Below the pieces are notes generated by a model that was given only the letters and a program-made list of their open reading frames with translations, did not search any database and was not told where the DNA came from. DNA of 64,000 bases from Hybos culiciformis (Eukaryota; Arthropoda; Insecta; Diptera; Hybotidae): assembly GCA_964007475.1 (NCBI GenBank), contig OZ023275.1, positions 30,943,619-31,007,618 of the forward strand, written 5' to 3'. A program made the position numbers and the translations under genes. This document shows, piece by piece, positions 1 to 14,400 of this stretch (position 1 is the first letter of the stretch; each line of letters starts with the position of its first letter).

Positions 1-3000
1 ATTTTGATAAATATTTTAGCTGAAGGAATAATGTAAAAAAAAAAAACAAAAGTGCTCTTACGAATCATTGTTTGTTATCAAGGCGGGAAGGGAATGTTAA
101 AGAAATTGGTTTTTTTTTCACTTTACTTTTATTTTGTTTTGTAATGGTACTATTGTTGTGTACATAAATGTCCTACGTATTGCATGTTCTTCTTTTTTCA
201 CAAATATGTGTTATATGAAATTTGTGTAAATTTACGGATAAAAATTATAATTTTATTATATATACATACGATTATATATTTATTTTACAAGTCATATGTT
301 TTTCCTTATTTTTGTTTTATGCTTTTATGATATTTTTCCTGTACATGTTATTTTCACATAATGGTATTTGATATAAAATAAAATAATATAGTCATTAAAG
401 ATCTGTTTCACATCTAGGTTCAAAGGTAAAACATTTTTTATTCCAAAATTTTAGAATTTATTTGTTTTATTTATGAGTAGTTACATGCATATAATGTATT
501 TTATTGTAGATGAGAGTAAGTTAAAAAAAATAATAATTTTAATATAAAACACGAAAATGTTTTCGAAATTTTGTACAAAACATGCAAATTAACAAATGCA
601 ATAAATCAAAGTAAAAGAACAAAAGGTTTAAAAGTTTTACTAAATAATTTTCAATTATTAAAATTTATGTTTTATTGCTTGGTTTCTGTTTTGACACATT
701 TGTAATTATACATAGGACCTATATATTAACAAAACTTAGAATAATAAACTTGGTGATTAAAAACTTATATTGGATGATCTAGCTATTAAACTTTAGTGAA
801 ATTTAAATTGGCATAACTATTATACTCATCATAGTTGCTATTGGAATTTTTGCTAATCTTAGTATAATTATAAAATAAATAGTAAAAAAAATTATATTAT
901 ATGAAATAGTATTATTAAAATTAAAAATTAATAAAATAAAATGTATCCAAAAACGGGTTTTATCGGCATATGAATTTTTAAGGCGTACGTACTTACGTGA
1001 ATATGACACAAATCATGCCATTAATTCATGTGCCTTTTCAGCTTATTTAAAAAGTACATTTGGTACTATGTATTCAAATATAACATAAGAATTATAAAAA
1101 GAGACTACTTGAAAATTATTATTATAATTTTATAATACTTATTAATTATGTCTATATCAGATATAATTTTTTTTTGAAATTTATCATGATCTACGAACAA
1201 ATAAAATTAAAGCTCAGCTATAAATTTTGAAAATTGTTCTAATTTTTTTTTTCTTATAATTAAGGCAAAAACGTATTGCATATGAGGAGTACTTATTTTT
1301 TTATTTTATCATCTTTCTCCATACTTTTTTCTACAAAATGAATTTCTGGTCTTAATATTTTACTTAAAGTTAAGGTTGGTATCAATACTGTTTTGAGAAA
1401 AATTTCTTATTACTCAAAATTCAAAATAATGAAATTAGCTGTCTTTGATCCTGTACGAATGTTCTTCATATATACTTAAAAACAATTTAAGACGATACAT
1501 TAAATAAAAAAATAATTAAAAGGATTTAAGTATAAAGAAACTTTCAAGAAAAATTTATGAGACTGTCTAGTCTACTCTATAAATAGTATAATGTACTTAA
1601 ACGAATGGATTTAATATTATGACGCGCCAAATTTATTGAGAAAATAGTATAAATAGATGTGTATATTTTGCATTCAGATTTTTAACTCTTTTATCTGTTA
1701 TTATCAAAACAAAAATATTTATTTTTTTAATCAAGGAGGAATGGAACCCACTTGTTTTTTTATTTTTTATTAATTTTGATATTAGATTTATAAATGTTTT
1801 TATGTTATTGTATTGCTCATTCATTTTTATTATATATAATTAAATTTTTTTATTTCTTAAACTTATGGATCATTATACATAAATGTTATTCTTTGGAAAG
1901 ATTTTAACGAGGTTTATAAGTCTTCAGGATTGAAATTTTTATTAGTAGTTAGTAATGAAACCCGAAAGAATAGAATTTTATTAGTTTTCAGTGTAAAAAT
2001 AATAATTTATTTCAAATTTCATATCTGTCTACAAATAAAAATTATAACATATATTTGATGAAAATGTCTATTAAACCTAAAGTGCCTGCCAAAATATGCG
2101 AAATTATATTCACTTTCAGCTAAACTTAAGAATGAGATTCTACAATTCCTGGTTCCAACTATTTCCTTACTAAAATTTTTTAATTTAAGTTTTATGAAAA
2201 TTTAATTTGGTTAATGTCGATTATGTGAGCAAATAAAATTTTTTTTTTTTTTATTTTCAATTCTATTTACAAATAAATTTTGGAAGTTAAATATATATAA
2301 ACTCTATTATCTAATTTTTGTAAAAAGAAACCTGAAAATTTTAATAATATTTATGTAACATAAATGCAAATTTTAACACAAAATCACAGATTTTTACACG
2401 AACCTTTTTCTCATCATGACACTTTAATGAAAAGGGTTCGAGTAAGCACTCTTAAATGTATTAAACAAATGCACCTCTGGGTAAATTTCATACATTTGTG
2501 TTCCACCCTCAATATGAACATAACATTATGTGCATAATGTGTAATATTTGTTTCTTTTAAATTTCATTTGCTGTATTATTATATAGAATCAAGACAATTA
2601 CATAAACTAATATTATTATATTTTCATATCCTTAATTTTTCTTTTGAAATAAAGATATTAATAAAATTTTTATTTAGAATAAATAAATTAAATTTCAAAA
2701 TAAAATGATAAAAAATGTATGATAAATTCAAATAATTATTATGGCTTTTAAGTTTGGAAGTCTAAGAATTTAGTTAAATAGTAAGATTTTTAGGTTTTTA
2801 TTTCGGATCAATTTGTTGTATATCGTAATGATATCAACTTGGTACTTAAAGCTGCTATACGATAAAGTCCTAAACCCAATTCTTTAAGAAACGAATTCTT
2901 TAATATAAACAAAACACTTTACACAAAGAATTAATTGATTTATATGTACATTTATGATTTATATTTACTTACTAATAGAAGTTTTTCCGTAATATAATTG

Positions 3001-3844
3001 GTTTATTTTAACCACTTCAAATGCTCATAATTATTATACATGGCTATGTTATATTGTATACATAAGTAAATAATATAATGTATACATACATGTACACGAG
3101 GTACATACTTAGTAGACATTTTATAAATAGAAACAGAAAATTTTTTGTGAATGTTCACGGTTCGAATAACTGAGAGGAAATTAAATTTTCATTATGTATT
3201 ATTATTAGTCTATTAATGTATTTTAATAATAAATTTTATGTGTTTGTGCACATACATATATACGTACGAAACTTAAAATACATTGAACATTATATTTAAT
3301 ATACAAATCAAATCAATTAAATTAATAAAAATTATATTTTAAGTGGAGATAATAGCTTTATAGCAGATTTTAAAACCAAATATTTTATTTGACTTCTCCC
3401 TTAAAAATTCCTTAAATACCATTACAAACCTTGAGTTCCAAAAATAAACCATAATTATAACTACATTATTAACATGTACATTGGATTAATTCTATTATTT
3501 GTATTCAATGTATATATGTTTTCAGTGTACCATACCTACATTTTAACATAAAAATTATACAATTTCATAAAATTGAATTATTATAAAAGTACATTACATA
3601 AACATAAAACAGTTGCAATGTAAAAAATTTTAGCATTGCAACCAAGTATCCTTCAGAGTTCCATTTGCCATAAATATAATAACATGTCGCGTGTTAAAAT
3701 CATTAAATTATATTATATTCTTACATTATATAATACATACTCATAATGTATATAGCTATTTCATTTAAATCCATAGTACCCTATGATGTTTACTATTTAA
3801 GTATTAGATTAGACCAAAAATATTTTATGTATACCTACCTACCT
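1..3844. other. AT-rich non-coding DNA left of dlg1 exons
   Basis: Extremely AT-rich with no open frame of coding character and no match to the dlg L27 exons in any frame I could follow. Short frames such as 803-1009 (-) and 1633-1824 (-) are low-complexity Ile/Asn/Lys/Phe and look like chance. It may be intron of the long S97-type dlg1 transcript or intergenic. Confidence 0.6.
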
Positions 3845-4559
3845 TTATTTTATGGCGCAGTGAAATAAGGCCGCGAGAAATAAGGCCGCGATAGGTTTTT
3901 TGTTGCGGTCTTATTTCATTTTGAAAAATGAAATACGGCCGCGAAAAAATCCTCGCGGTCTTATTTCATTTTGAAAAATGAAATAAGACCGCATAAAATT
4001 CCTCGCGGCCTTATTTCGTTTTGAAAAATGAAATAAGACCACGACAAAAAAAAAAATTAATCGGAGGGCTAATTTCATTTTGAAAAATCAAATAAGGCCG
4101 CGAGGATTTTTTCGCGGCCTTATTTCATTTTGAAAAACGAAATAAGGCCGCGTAATCTTGTGAGGTGAGCACACTGGGCAGGGGGCAGCTGGGCGGCGGG
4201 CGGGAGGTTGGTCAGTGGGATTTGCGGCGCTGCCCCCTGCCCTGTGTGCTCACCTCACAAAATTACGCGGCGTTATTTCATTTATAAAAATGAAATTAGC
4301 CCTCCGAATAATTGTTTTTTTTTGTCGCGGTCTTATTTCATTTTTCAAAACGAAATAAGGCCGCGAGGAATTTTTTTGCGGTCTTATTTCATTTTTCAAA
4401 ATGAAATAAGACCGCGAGGATTTTTTCGCGGCCTTATTTCATTTTGAAAAACGAAATAAGGCCGCGAAAAAATCTTCGCGGCCTTATTTCATTTTGCAAA
4501 ATGAAATAAGACCGCAACAAAAAAACGTCGCGGCCTTATTTCCATCCCCCTTATTTTAT
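3845..4559. mobile_element. foldback (MULE-like) element with 9-bp flanking repeats
   Basis: A 697-bp element (3854-4550) flanked by TTATTTTAT at 3845-3853 and 4551-4559. The left arm (about 3854-4192) and right arm (about 4228-4550) are imperfect reverse complements. They start GGCGCAGTGAAATAAGGCCGCG on the left and the matching reverse complement on the right. Each arm itself contains several roughly 40-bp palindromes of the form GCGGCCTTATTTCATTTTG... with its complement. The inner end of each arm has GTGAGGTGAGCACAC and GGGCAGGGGGCAGC, around a short GC-rich loop (4193-4227). The 9-bp duplication and long inverted arms fit the Mutator superfamily. The open frames at 4208 and 4494 are products of the repeats. 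Confidence 0.8.
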
Positions 4560-5276
4560 ATAAAATTTATAGCCGAAAAGGAGTTTAATCGAAACTTTGC
4601 TGAAAAATCGTATCATATTTTAGATTCATTTCTTAGTGGGAGGAAATATCTTGCTTTATTGAGGAAACTTATTTAGAAAAGGAATCTTTATTAGGTTAAA
4701 GATAAATTTTTAAAAAATCATTTATTTTTATTCAACAACAATCAATTAAAAACGGACTGGATCATTCTTAAATTTAGGTACACGTTATATGTATTGAATT
4801 GTCTAATTCTTAATCTAAATGTATACACTGTCAATTGTATATAGACTGTCAATTTTTTCACAAAAACTTAATATGAAAAAAATACTATTTATAATTTTTA
4901 TATAAGATGATTGAAAAAATTATAAGAGGAAGGAAATGTTTGAAGTAAATCAATTTAAAAGGACTTGTACATTAATATATTAAAAATTTTGATAGTAGAT
5001 ATTAATAAAAACGTACATTCTCAAAAATGTATGTGCATATAAGAATAATATTAAAAATAAACTCTTCTGAAAATGACTAAATGACACCTACACAATTCTT
5101 AAAATAAACAAAATGTAAACTTTCCATCAGTTTATTAAATTTATTTACTTACATACAAATATGTAATTTCTTTCTATTTTGTCAAAAAGTAAATAATAAA
5201 TAAAATATTAAATAATAATAATAATAAAAATAATAATCATTCTGCAAGAAGTAAAAATAACAATAAAACGATCAAA
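4560..5276. other. AT-rich sequence before dlg1 alternative first exon
   Basis: No gene seen. Just before the ATG at 5277 there is an AAT-repeat tract (about 5205-5234). If 5277 is a true first exon, its 5' UTR and promoter are here, but no core promoter motif stands out. Confidence 0.5.
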
Positions 5277-5474
5277 ATGATTATGATTGATTATTTGTCA
5301 ATCGTCAGAGATTCTAGACGTCGTTTTTCTAATTATATGGTATCTAGAGTACCATTAAGGATACGTAAACGTAGGCGAGCTGCATTACAATTACAACAAC
5401 AACAACAGCAACAACAGCAGCATAAACATAGCAATACGCACAATAATTCATATTCTTCCTGTTGTTGTTCTAAT
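5277..5474 (+). CDS. dlg1: dlg1 alternative first coding exon (MIMIDYLSI...)
   Basis: The frame is open from the ATG at 5277 (context AAAATG) for 66 codons to a donor GTGAGT at 5475, phase 0. An in-frame stop lies upstream at 5190. The product is rich in Arg/Lys (residues 12-34, e.g. RIRKRRR), followed by a CAA/CAG-encoded Gln run and a Ser/Asn/Cys tail. The phase fits the next exon (6388), which aligns with the Drosophila S97-type linker after the L27 domain. I do not recognise this N-terminus from other insects, so it is either an alternative promoter isoform or a lineage-specific exon. The ATG could instead be a few codons later (Met3). Confidence 0.6.
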
Positions 5475-8400
5475 GTGAGTAATTAAAAAAAATAATAATT
5501 AAAATTTAAAACTTTTCGCTGGGAAAGAAACAAATTTATTTTCTGAACCGCACTGTCAAATGTATAAATAAAAAAAATAGAGCATTTATACCTAACGTCT
5601 ATGTATGATATCCATCCAATTTTTTTATTAAAAATTGCGAACAGCACTTAATTTAAAAATCGATTAACGTAAAGGAAATTTTAACAGAAAATATAAAAAA
5701 TTTCAAATAATTATGTAAGTACATGCTTGAGTAATAATATACTCGTACTTCAGTTATCTAATAAGGTAAAAACTTGTCATTGATTTTTGTTTTCAATGTA
5801 AAGCTAGGTATTTCTATTTAAATTATCGTCATTAACAATTATATAACATAATGCTATTATCTATTTTGTAATTAGGTGCCACAATCACCAATAGTTGCTT
5901 TTATTTTAATATAGGTAGATATGTAAGTACATATACATACTTTAAATATAATGAACCTGTTTAGAAAAAAAATTAGGTAAAGATTTAATGATGGAATAAT
6001 TTCTTCAATTAATATTAAGTTGCACAAAATTGCGACATTATAAATTATAAAACAACGGAACGTACTAAAATCTTATTATTGACATACCTATTATGTTACA
6101 TCAAAATTACATTTCCTTCATTATGTGAATCATTCGATTTCTAATTGAAGCGAAGGAAATTTTAATAATTAATCTGTTTATGTACAACATACTTATTCTA
6201 AGATTTGTTTTAAAATGTAATTGCAAAACAATCTAAGCAGTGGAACTTTCCTAGTTAACAGTATATCCTAAATGATAAGGTTTAGGATAAGTATCTATCT
6301 ATGATAAAATTCGAGACGATGTGCAAATAGAAAAAGTATATTTTTTTTTTTTCAATTTTATTAAAACTTCAATTTATTTATTTACAGAATCAACGTTTTA
6401 AAGTCGAAGAGGAGAAAGATAAACAAAATAAGGATAGCCATCAACAAATTATTTCACAACAACAACAGCAACAAAACGCTTCACAACACCAAATAAAAGT
6501 ATAACTATGCATTTTTTTAAGTATTTCTGATTCAATTTCTTAAAATTATTTAAAAATTAGATTTTCTATTATTTTATCTTAACACATAAAAAATCTTATT
6601 CAATTCAAGCAAACCAAAACATCACCGGATGGAATTGTGATTCAACAACAATCCAAAAGACGTAGTGAATCTCCTGTACAACAAGCGGTAAGTTTTATTC
6701 TTTATAAATACGAAATTAAAAAATAATATTTTTTTAAAAAGGAATCTAGTATCTAGGATAAATAAAACTAAATCTGAACAGATTTAATTTTATTTATCCT
6801 TAATTTAATTGAGTTGGTTTGTTTCAATTCCTTTGAAATAAGTAAAACAGTCGTTTTCCTAACAGCAACGTCGGCATCCCGTCATGTCGTCGACAAACTG
6901 CTGAATTTTTAAATGCTTTATCTTTTTGTGGAATGTTTAAATGTGGTTTAAAGAAAGTGAAAATATCGAAAATACGCACTTTATTTCTGAATCAAATAAA
7001 TTTCAGGTTTATTTTATATTTATAATTTTGCTGCATATCTTGTAGGCTGTAGTCAGTTAACGTTAATATCATATTCAGCGCTTTTTAATTTTTATAAATT
7101 AATTAGAATATTACTAGGTGTTCTAATATTCAAATAATTAAATATTCAAATTAAATGCGATTTGAATATACATACTTACAGGTGAAACCATGTCTTCAAA
7201 AATTATTTTGCTTCAGCTTTTGTTTAGGTTTGCTACTATTTATTTGTAACCTCCTTTTTAAAAATTTTGGATAGATGCACTAATTAGTTTCCTACATCTA
7301 TAATTCTATAATAGTATTTAATCAAAATCCAGATTAAAAGCAAGAATTATTGGAGATGAGGAATTTATTGTTGTTTCATTGCCATTACAATTATTATCTC
7401 TAATTTTATTTTAGAAGTCTATATTTTCCTTTTTACATGCAACATACTATTCATATTAAAAGAAGATCGCTTTAATAATGTCTGCGAAGAAAATTTATAA
7501 TATTTTGTCGTTTTGAAAACTTCCAGTTGTAGTTTTTATGGTAGAAGTTACATCATTGTGGGGCAAACCCTACTAGGTTTTGTTCACCAGTTTCATTAGC
7601 TACGAGCCTACGTGATGAAAAACTACTTCTAAAATGATTTCAGGTTAGCAGGGACTAGTTTTTGTTTACCAGTTTTATCAGTTACGAACATACGTGATGA
7701 AAAACTACTTCTAAACTGATCTCGAGAAATGTTAATAAATGACAAGACTATAGTTTTTAAAATTAAAACATCCATTATCAAAATATCGAGAAATATTGAA
7801 ATTAATACATTCCATACGTACGTAGGTATATTTCATTTAACTGAATACCACTAAAACCTGCTTGAGATTAAATTTATTGTTCACAAATTTTCCACCAACA
7901 AACAAGTATATTAATTATATTAAAAGCATGGCAACACTAAATTGATCAAACTGAACGAATTTTTTTTCCTCCTGCTGTCTCTTTTTATTACAAAAGATCT
8001 CAATTTTTTTCTCTTCTTCTCTAGCTTAATATTCTGTAAAGAAGTGTCATATAAGATTTTTTTAGTCATTTTTTTTTTTAAATTTTTTAGTTGAAAAATG
8101 GGCGAGCCGTATTTGTGAACGTGCGTTGCGGTGTTTTTATCTAATTTTCCGAAATAAAAAATTTTTGGAAGAATTAAATAAATAAATTTCAAATCGGAAA
8201 ATAAATATTAAAAAATAAATTAAAAGTAATTTAAAATTTAAAAAATGGTGTAGAAAAAAAAATGCAAAATCGGTGACGTAGCGTTCTTTCGTTTTTATTC
8301 ATTTCAAAAAAAAAAAAAAAAGCAACAACAACAAAATGACATCGGAATTCGGAATTTAAAAAAAAAACTCAATCTCAATAAATTTTTACTAAATATAAAA

Positions 8401-11400
8401 ATAAAAACTTTAAAATTTCAAGTAGCATAAACTATACACAAAAAAATTAAAATTGGAAAATAATTTTTATTTTGATTTAATTTTTTTTTTTGTAAACGAA
8501 TTTGGTTTGTTTTCAATATTTCCTGCAGGTGTTTTTTAATATCTAAAAGGAATTCTCATCAATAAAAACAAAATACTCAGTTCGAATAAACTCATAACAT
8601 AACAATAACATTATTATTCAAATTCAAATCACATTCACTGTTTTAGTGTTTTGTGACACTACCCATTGTAGAACTACTACGAAAAGCTCACATAAAATTT
8701 TTATTTACATTGAAATTTGTATGAAAATTGACTAATTTAAATTTTCTTCGTTGACCTATAAAATATTAATTAGATAATAAGAACGAAATAAGAAAAATTT
8801 TAACCTAGGTATCTACCTACCCACTAGTACCAACCTACTTAATTTAATTTTTGCGCAATAGATTGGTCGTAGGTCAAAAATATTTAATCAATATGTAAAT
8901 ATATCAATAAACTTCTCTAATTTATGTTTAATAGTTATATATAATTTTATTCATCATTCATAATTATATATTTAGTTTAATTTTGGCTAGATAATAGGTA
9001 TATTACTTTTGCCATTCTAACTATAGTAGTACCTACCACCTATACCTTCCCTCTACACAAAATTAATTTTTTATTCAGGATTTTATTATCAAAATATTTA
9101 ATTAGATACAGATTTATAGGCACTTAGATAACAAGATAACATCAACTGCAGTCATTTCTTTATAAAAAATTAAATCTGAAATATAAATGTAGGTGAATAC
9201 CTATATTCCTCAATCCAATACTTTTCCATAATTCAAACTGATAATAAAATAAAAAAAAAAATAGAAAAGAAGAAACTAAATATAAAAAAAATTTTTTGTT
9301 AATTTTATTTTGTGAGACCGAAAGAAAATTGATGACGTACAATAGAAATATTTTCGGCAAAAAAATAATAAAAAAAAAAAAAAATTTCTTAATGAAAATT
9401 ACGATTACGAATTGGGCGGTAGCTTTTTTTGTTTTTTTCTTTTTGTTTTTCAATCAAATTTACTATTTTTCAGCAAGTCTAAGTAGTTCTCGGTCAGGTT
9501 GTTGTCAATAAAAAATTAAAAAAAAAAAAAAATAAATTAATTATTTACTTCCTCTTTGACAGAAATTAAATTTTTAGTGATTTTCATATTTTTTTTTTGA
9601 TTTATTTAAAAAAAAAAAAACAATTTGTTTATTTTTCAATAAAAATGATCTTTTTTTTTTTTTGAATTTTATAGGTATTTTTTGATCATTGCTAATTAAA
9701 AAAAAATATATATTTTTTTTTCTTTAAAATCAACATGCTCGTCGTAATTATTAAACAAAAACAAAATTAAAATAAAATTTAAATTCACAACTGAACAAAT
9801 AATAATAAAAATATACCTAGGTGGAAGAAAAAAAAAAAAAAACATAATATGAACATAATTTCCAACACATTTATAGCTTGACCCATTTTTATTTAAACAT
9901 TTTTTCCACACTAAATAATTTGATGACTTCAAGGAAAATTTGTATCAATTTTGCTAATGAGCTAATTGAATTTATTATTAGAATTTGAATAGAATTTGAA
10001 TATGAAATTGATTTATTTTTTGGCATTAAATTAAATTAAAATTAATTAAAAATAATACATTGAATCAAAAAAGTAGTAGTACCTACATTTATCTAGCGAT
10101 ATATATACTTAAGAGCCCTCAATGTGAAAAACTGCAAAAAATTGGTCTTAGTTTGGCTTTGATTGTAGGGTTAGTACAATCTAGACTGAAGTGATTTTTT
10201 GATATGTTAGAGAGTATATAACTGGCTCCAGGGTAGGTGAGGCGGATTTTTTAAATTTTGAGTTTTTTGGCCCAAATGAGCCTTTAAAAAACTTGAACAT
10301 ATTTGCTTGGATTCTGAAGTAAAGGAAAAAGATAATAAATAATCTCAAACTCAGAAATAAAGCTAAAATACCACTCTCCAGGGCTGGTGACGTGAAATTT
10401 TGAATTTCTTTAATTTCCTAAACAATTTTTAATTAATTTCATTTATTTCTAAGAACTTTTGAATTTTTTTTGATAAATTACAGTTTCTGCACAGAAATAA
10501 AATTCAAATATAGTTTTGTGATTTTCTGATAGAGGTGTTTTTCGTACAATTTTTGTCGCATTTTTCACGGCCGTTTATTTTCTGTAAAATAAAACAAAAA
10601 AAACTGCAAAAATAGAAAACAGAAATAGAAAACAGAATTTCACATGCAGGGCTCTTAACTGGTTAAATTTTGTGTCAATTAAAAAATAATTTAAAATTTG
10701 TATTTATCAAATTTTAATTTAATTTATAAATTCAAACTTCTTTGAATTTCGTGTCAAACCTTAATATAGCTATTTATTTGTGCAACAGGTTCTGTGAATA
10801 ACAAGTAGGTATTCCATAATTTGTTTTATATCTAAGTAATTATGTTAAAAAAACAGAATAACTACCTAGGTACCTACCTACCTAAAATTTTTGAATAAAA
10901 AATATGAGCAATGAAATGAAGACAATTTTCGGTTCACTAAAGATTTTTTTTTTGATTTTCATATTTTGTCTAGTAGTAGATCATTATTATTATTTATTTT
11001 AATAATGATAATATTAGTTATATAATATTGTACATATTATTTCTATAATTTACCCGGTTGAACGAATCGAAATGTCAAAAAAAAACATTTAAAAATGTTT
11101 TAACTTTTACGGTGAGCGGCATCTTGAACGGCATTCAAATTATCACCGTACAATTTAATTTGTTTTTTTTTTATGCAACTCACTTGCGTTGAATTTAAAA
11201 TTGTGGTCGAGGGTTTTAGCAAAACTGAAAAAATGAATTCCAATAAATTACTATTTTACTTTCTGTGTGTGTCACTAATTAATTAACCCGTTACTTATAT
11301 CTGATAAAAAAAAAAAAACAGATAATAATAATTAAATTTTTGAATGCTTTTTTAATATATTGTGTTTGTATTTAATTTTATCAGAACTCATGAAAAGACA

Positions 11401-14400
11401 ATATAATATAGGTACTTCGTTTTAACAGTCTCCAGGGAGTGAAAAACAACATAATTTATTTATTTTTTTTAAATTTATGTTAAAACAACAACAAGAAGCT
11501 TTTTTGTAACGAGATATGTGGTTGCGGAATAAATATAATATTTATCTAAAATTATTTTATAAAAAATATTTTTTATAATCAAAAAATAATAATAATAAGG
11601 AATTTACATATTATTATAAAAAAATTTAAAAAGCACGTGTGTATGTTATCAAAATTTCAATTGACATTATTTTTTTTTCCACCTAAAATTCAACATTATT
11701 TTATCTCTGTTGAAAATCTTAAAACATTTATTTTTATTTTTTTTTCAAATTCTGTTGAACATTATAAGGTATACCCACTACCTACATAGATAATAATAAT
11801 AATATTTCATAATTTTACTTAAATTAGTACGATTTTTGATAAGCTTCAATTGATATTTGAACTTTTGTTGTATATAAATTTTATTGCTTTTTTAATGAAT
11901 TGTTTATTTTTCATTATTATTACATATTTATGTTTTACTTCGTGAATTACATTATTCGTGTACCTACCTAACTAAGTTTATTTTAATGAAGAAAATGTTA
12001 AGTGCCTAGGTATGTTAAATTTTGATCGTGTTGTAAATAAGATAATTAAAACATGATTTTAAGCGACAAGGAAAAAAAATATGAATGCAAACACCATCGA
12101 TATAAATATTATCAAGCAATCTTCAATGCAATTAAAAAAAAATAAATAAGAAGGTACTTACATTTTGTATGAAAGTACATCGAAAAATACCTACTGAAAA
12201 ATTTAAAATTGATTTGTAAAAAGGGATTAAAGGAAATATTTGTTCATTAAAATTAAAATTATTTATGTACAATAAATTTAATAATTTAATTATGTTTTTT
12301 TTTAATGCTATTTTAAAGACCAATCTTAAAGCCAATTTTAAAGACCAAACTAAGTGATACATTATTTAATAGTAAACACTGCTGCTTTGTATATATTCTT
12401 ACTTCCATTATTAAATTGATTGTATATATATTTAATTTTATTATAATTAAGTTGTATTCGCTCGCTTGTATTAAGCATTTGAAATAAATAAATTAAAGTT
12501 CTATACAGTTTCGTACATTTATTAGGATTTGTATTCTACGAGATACTTTGAATGTTTATTATATAGATAGAGTCAATCAATGTCTTTTTATACCTACCCC
12601 TAACTACTTTGATCCTGATTTAATAATAAGTATTTACTTACTTAACATTTTGCAATATATCTATTTCCCCATTTGACCCTGCTTTTGACAATACTTACAT
12701 AAATACACCAATTAACAACGAAATTTTAACCTTTTATTAAAAAAAAAAAAAACTGTTTTTTTTTTTTTATTTAGAATTTTATTTTTTAATTTTTCTATTA
12801 TAATTTTATTTTCAGATAAATAAAAAAAAATTCATTAAATATTTCAATAAGAAATTTTAAAATTAACACAAAAAGTGTGATTATTTAATTTTTAATGTTT
12901 ATTAATATTATTATTTAATTTTTTTTTTTTTTTGAATAAAAAAGAGAAACCAAAATAAATAAAAATAATTTTTTTGTGTGTGTCGTGACTCATAAAAAAC
13001 AAAAAATCATCATTCAGCGTTTCAAAACTTGGATTCAAAAAAAAATAAAAAAATTAAAATAAAAGAATAAATAAAGAAAACAAATGATGTGACAGTTCAA
13101 CAAATCAACAATAATACTTGAATGAACAAAAAAAAAAAAACAATAACAATAACAAAAAATAATAAATAGTGCTAATTAAATGAATTATTTCATGTTTAAC
13201 TAATTTTTCATCATTAAAAAACTTATATACTTATATATTTTTTTTTTTTTTTGCATTAAAAATATAATTTTTGTTATTTTAATTTTAAGTTTATGTATTT
13301 TTTTCTTTTTGCTTTCGCTTTTACTTTTTTAAGTATAATATTGTAAAAAAAAAAAAAAAAAAAAAAACTTCATTACAGAGATACAGAAAATTTACTTTGT
13401 AAGAAAAAAAAAAAAATTATTTTATTTTATAAATTATTATGCCCTAGGTTCCACCTACCTACCTACTAAATTAACTAAATTTTGTTTTTGTCTTACAAAA
13501 AAAATTGTGAATTAATTTAACAAATTTTTAAACTAAAAAATATCCAATGTTTTTCAGCTTTTATTGTCACTTAAAAAAGTTATTTTTTTTTTGCTAGTTT
13601 CCGCAATACCCGCATGCTCCTTTTTTATTTTCAAAATACTAATTTAATTACAATTGCATTCAATGTGAATCAGTCAGTCCAGATGTTCTTATTTGACAAG
13701 AATAATAAACTAATTAGTTAATAGTTACAACTTACAAGACATTGCTAGGTATTCTTCTACTTAGTATACTTACCAAGATACATAAAATAAACTGTACATA
13801 TTGCTAATTTATACCTACACGAAATAAAATTCGCAACAAAATGAACAAAGTTTGATCAAGTCAAGAATAAAGTATACTTACTTACTTATTCTTCAAAATT
13901 TTATTAAAGTTTATTAAAGTCGGCCGTCATGGTGTAGTGGTATTGCCATTATCCTACGGTGTTTTCGGTCGTGGGTTCGATTCCCACCTCGGACTGGAAT
14001 TTGTGTCAATTTTTCAATTTGTCTCACTTGAATTAAGTGTTGTGTGTTGTTTTCCCTTAAGTTTTCATATTGTCAATATTATTTTCTAATTTCTTCATTT
14101 TGGTTTACCAAAATTTATATATATGTTGCAGTTTACAACGTTGTTTTTTTTTTTTTTTAATTTTTCTCTAAATTTTCTGGTATCATGGCTCTCTATAAAT
14201 AAATTTATTTTTTTTTTCCATTTAAAAATAAAAAATAAAACCTACGTATACTCATAAAATGCAAAATATAATCATAAAATAAAAATTTTATTATTTATGT
14301 ATAAGTATAAAAATCATGCAACAAATTTTTGCTATATTTAATAAATAAAATTTTACTATATAGATGGAATGAGAGATATGAATGTTAAATCAGTATATTA

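Noticed and set aside
4208..4676. Two small + strand open frames
   Set aside because: Both lie in the palindromic foldback element and translate its repeats (YFIFQNEIRPR units).
9160..9511. Opposing open frames rich in Phe/Lys/Ile
   Set aside because: Low-complexity poly-A/poly-T translation with no domain or splice support.
13920..13995. Functional tRNA gene
   Set aside because: Pol III boxes and T arm are good, but the anticodon and acceptor stems do not pair, and the region continues as a non-tRNA body.
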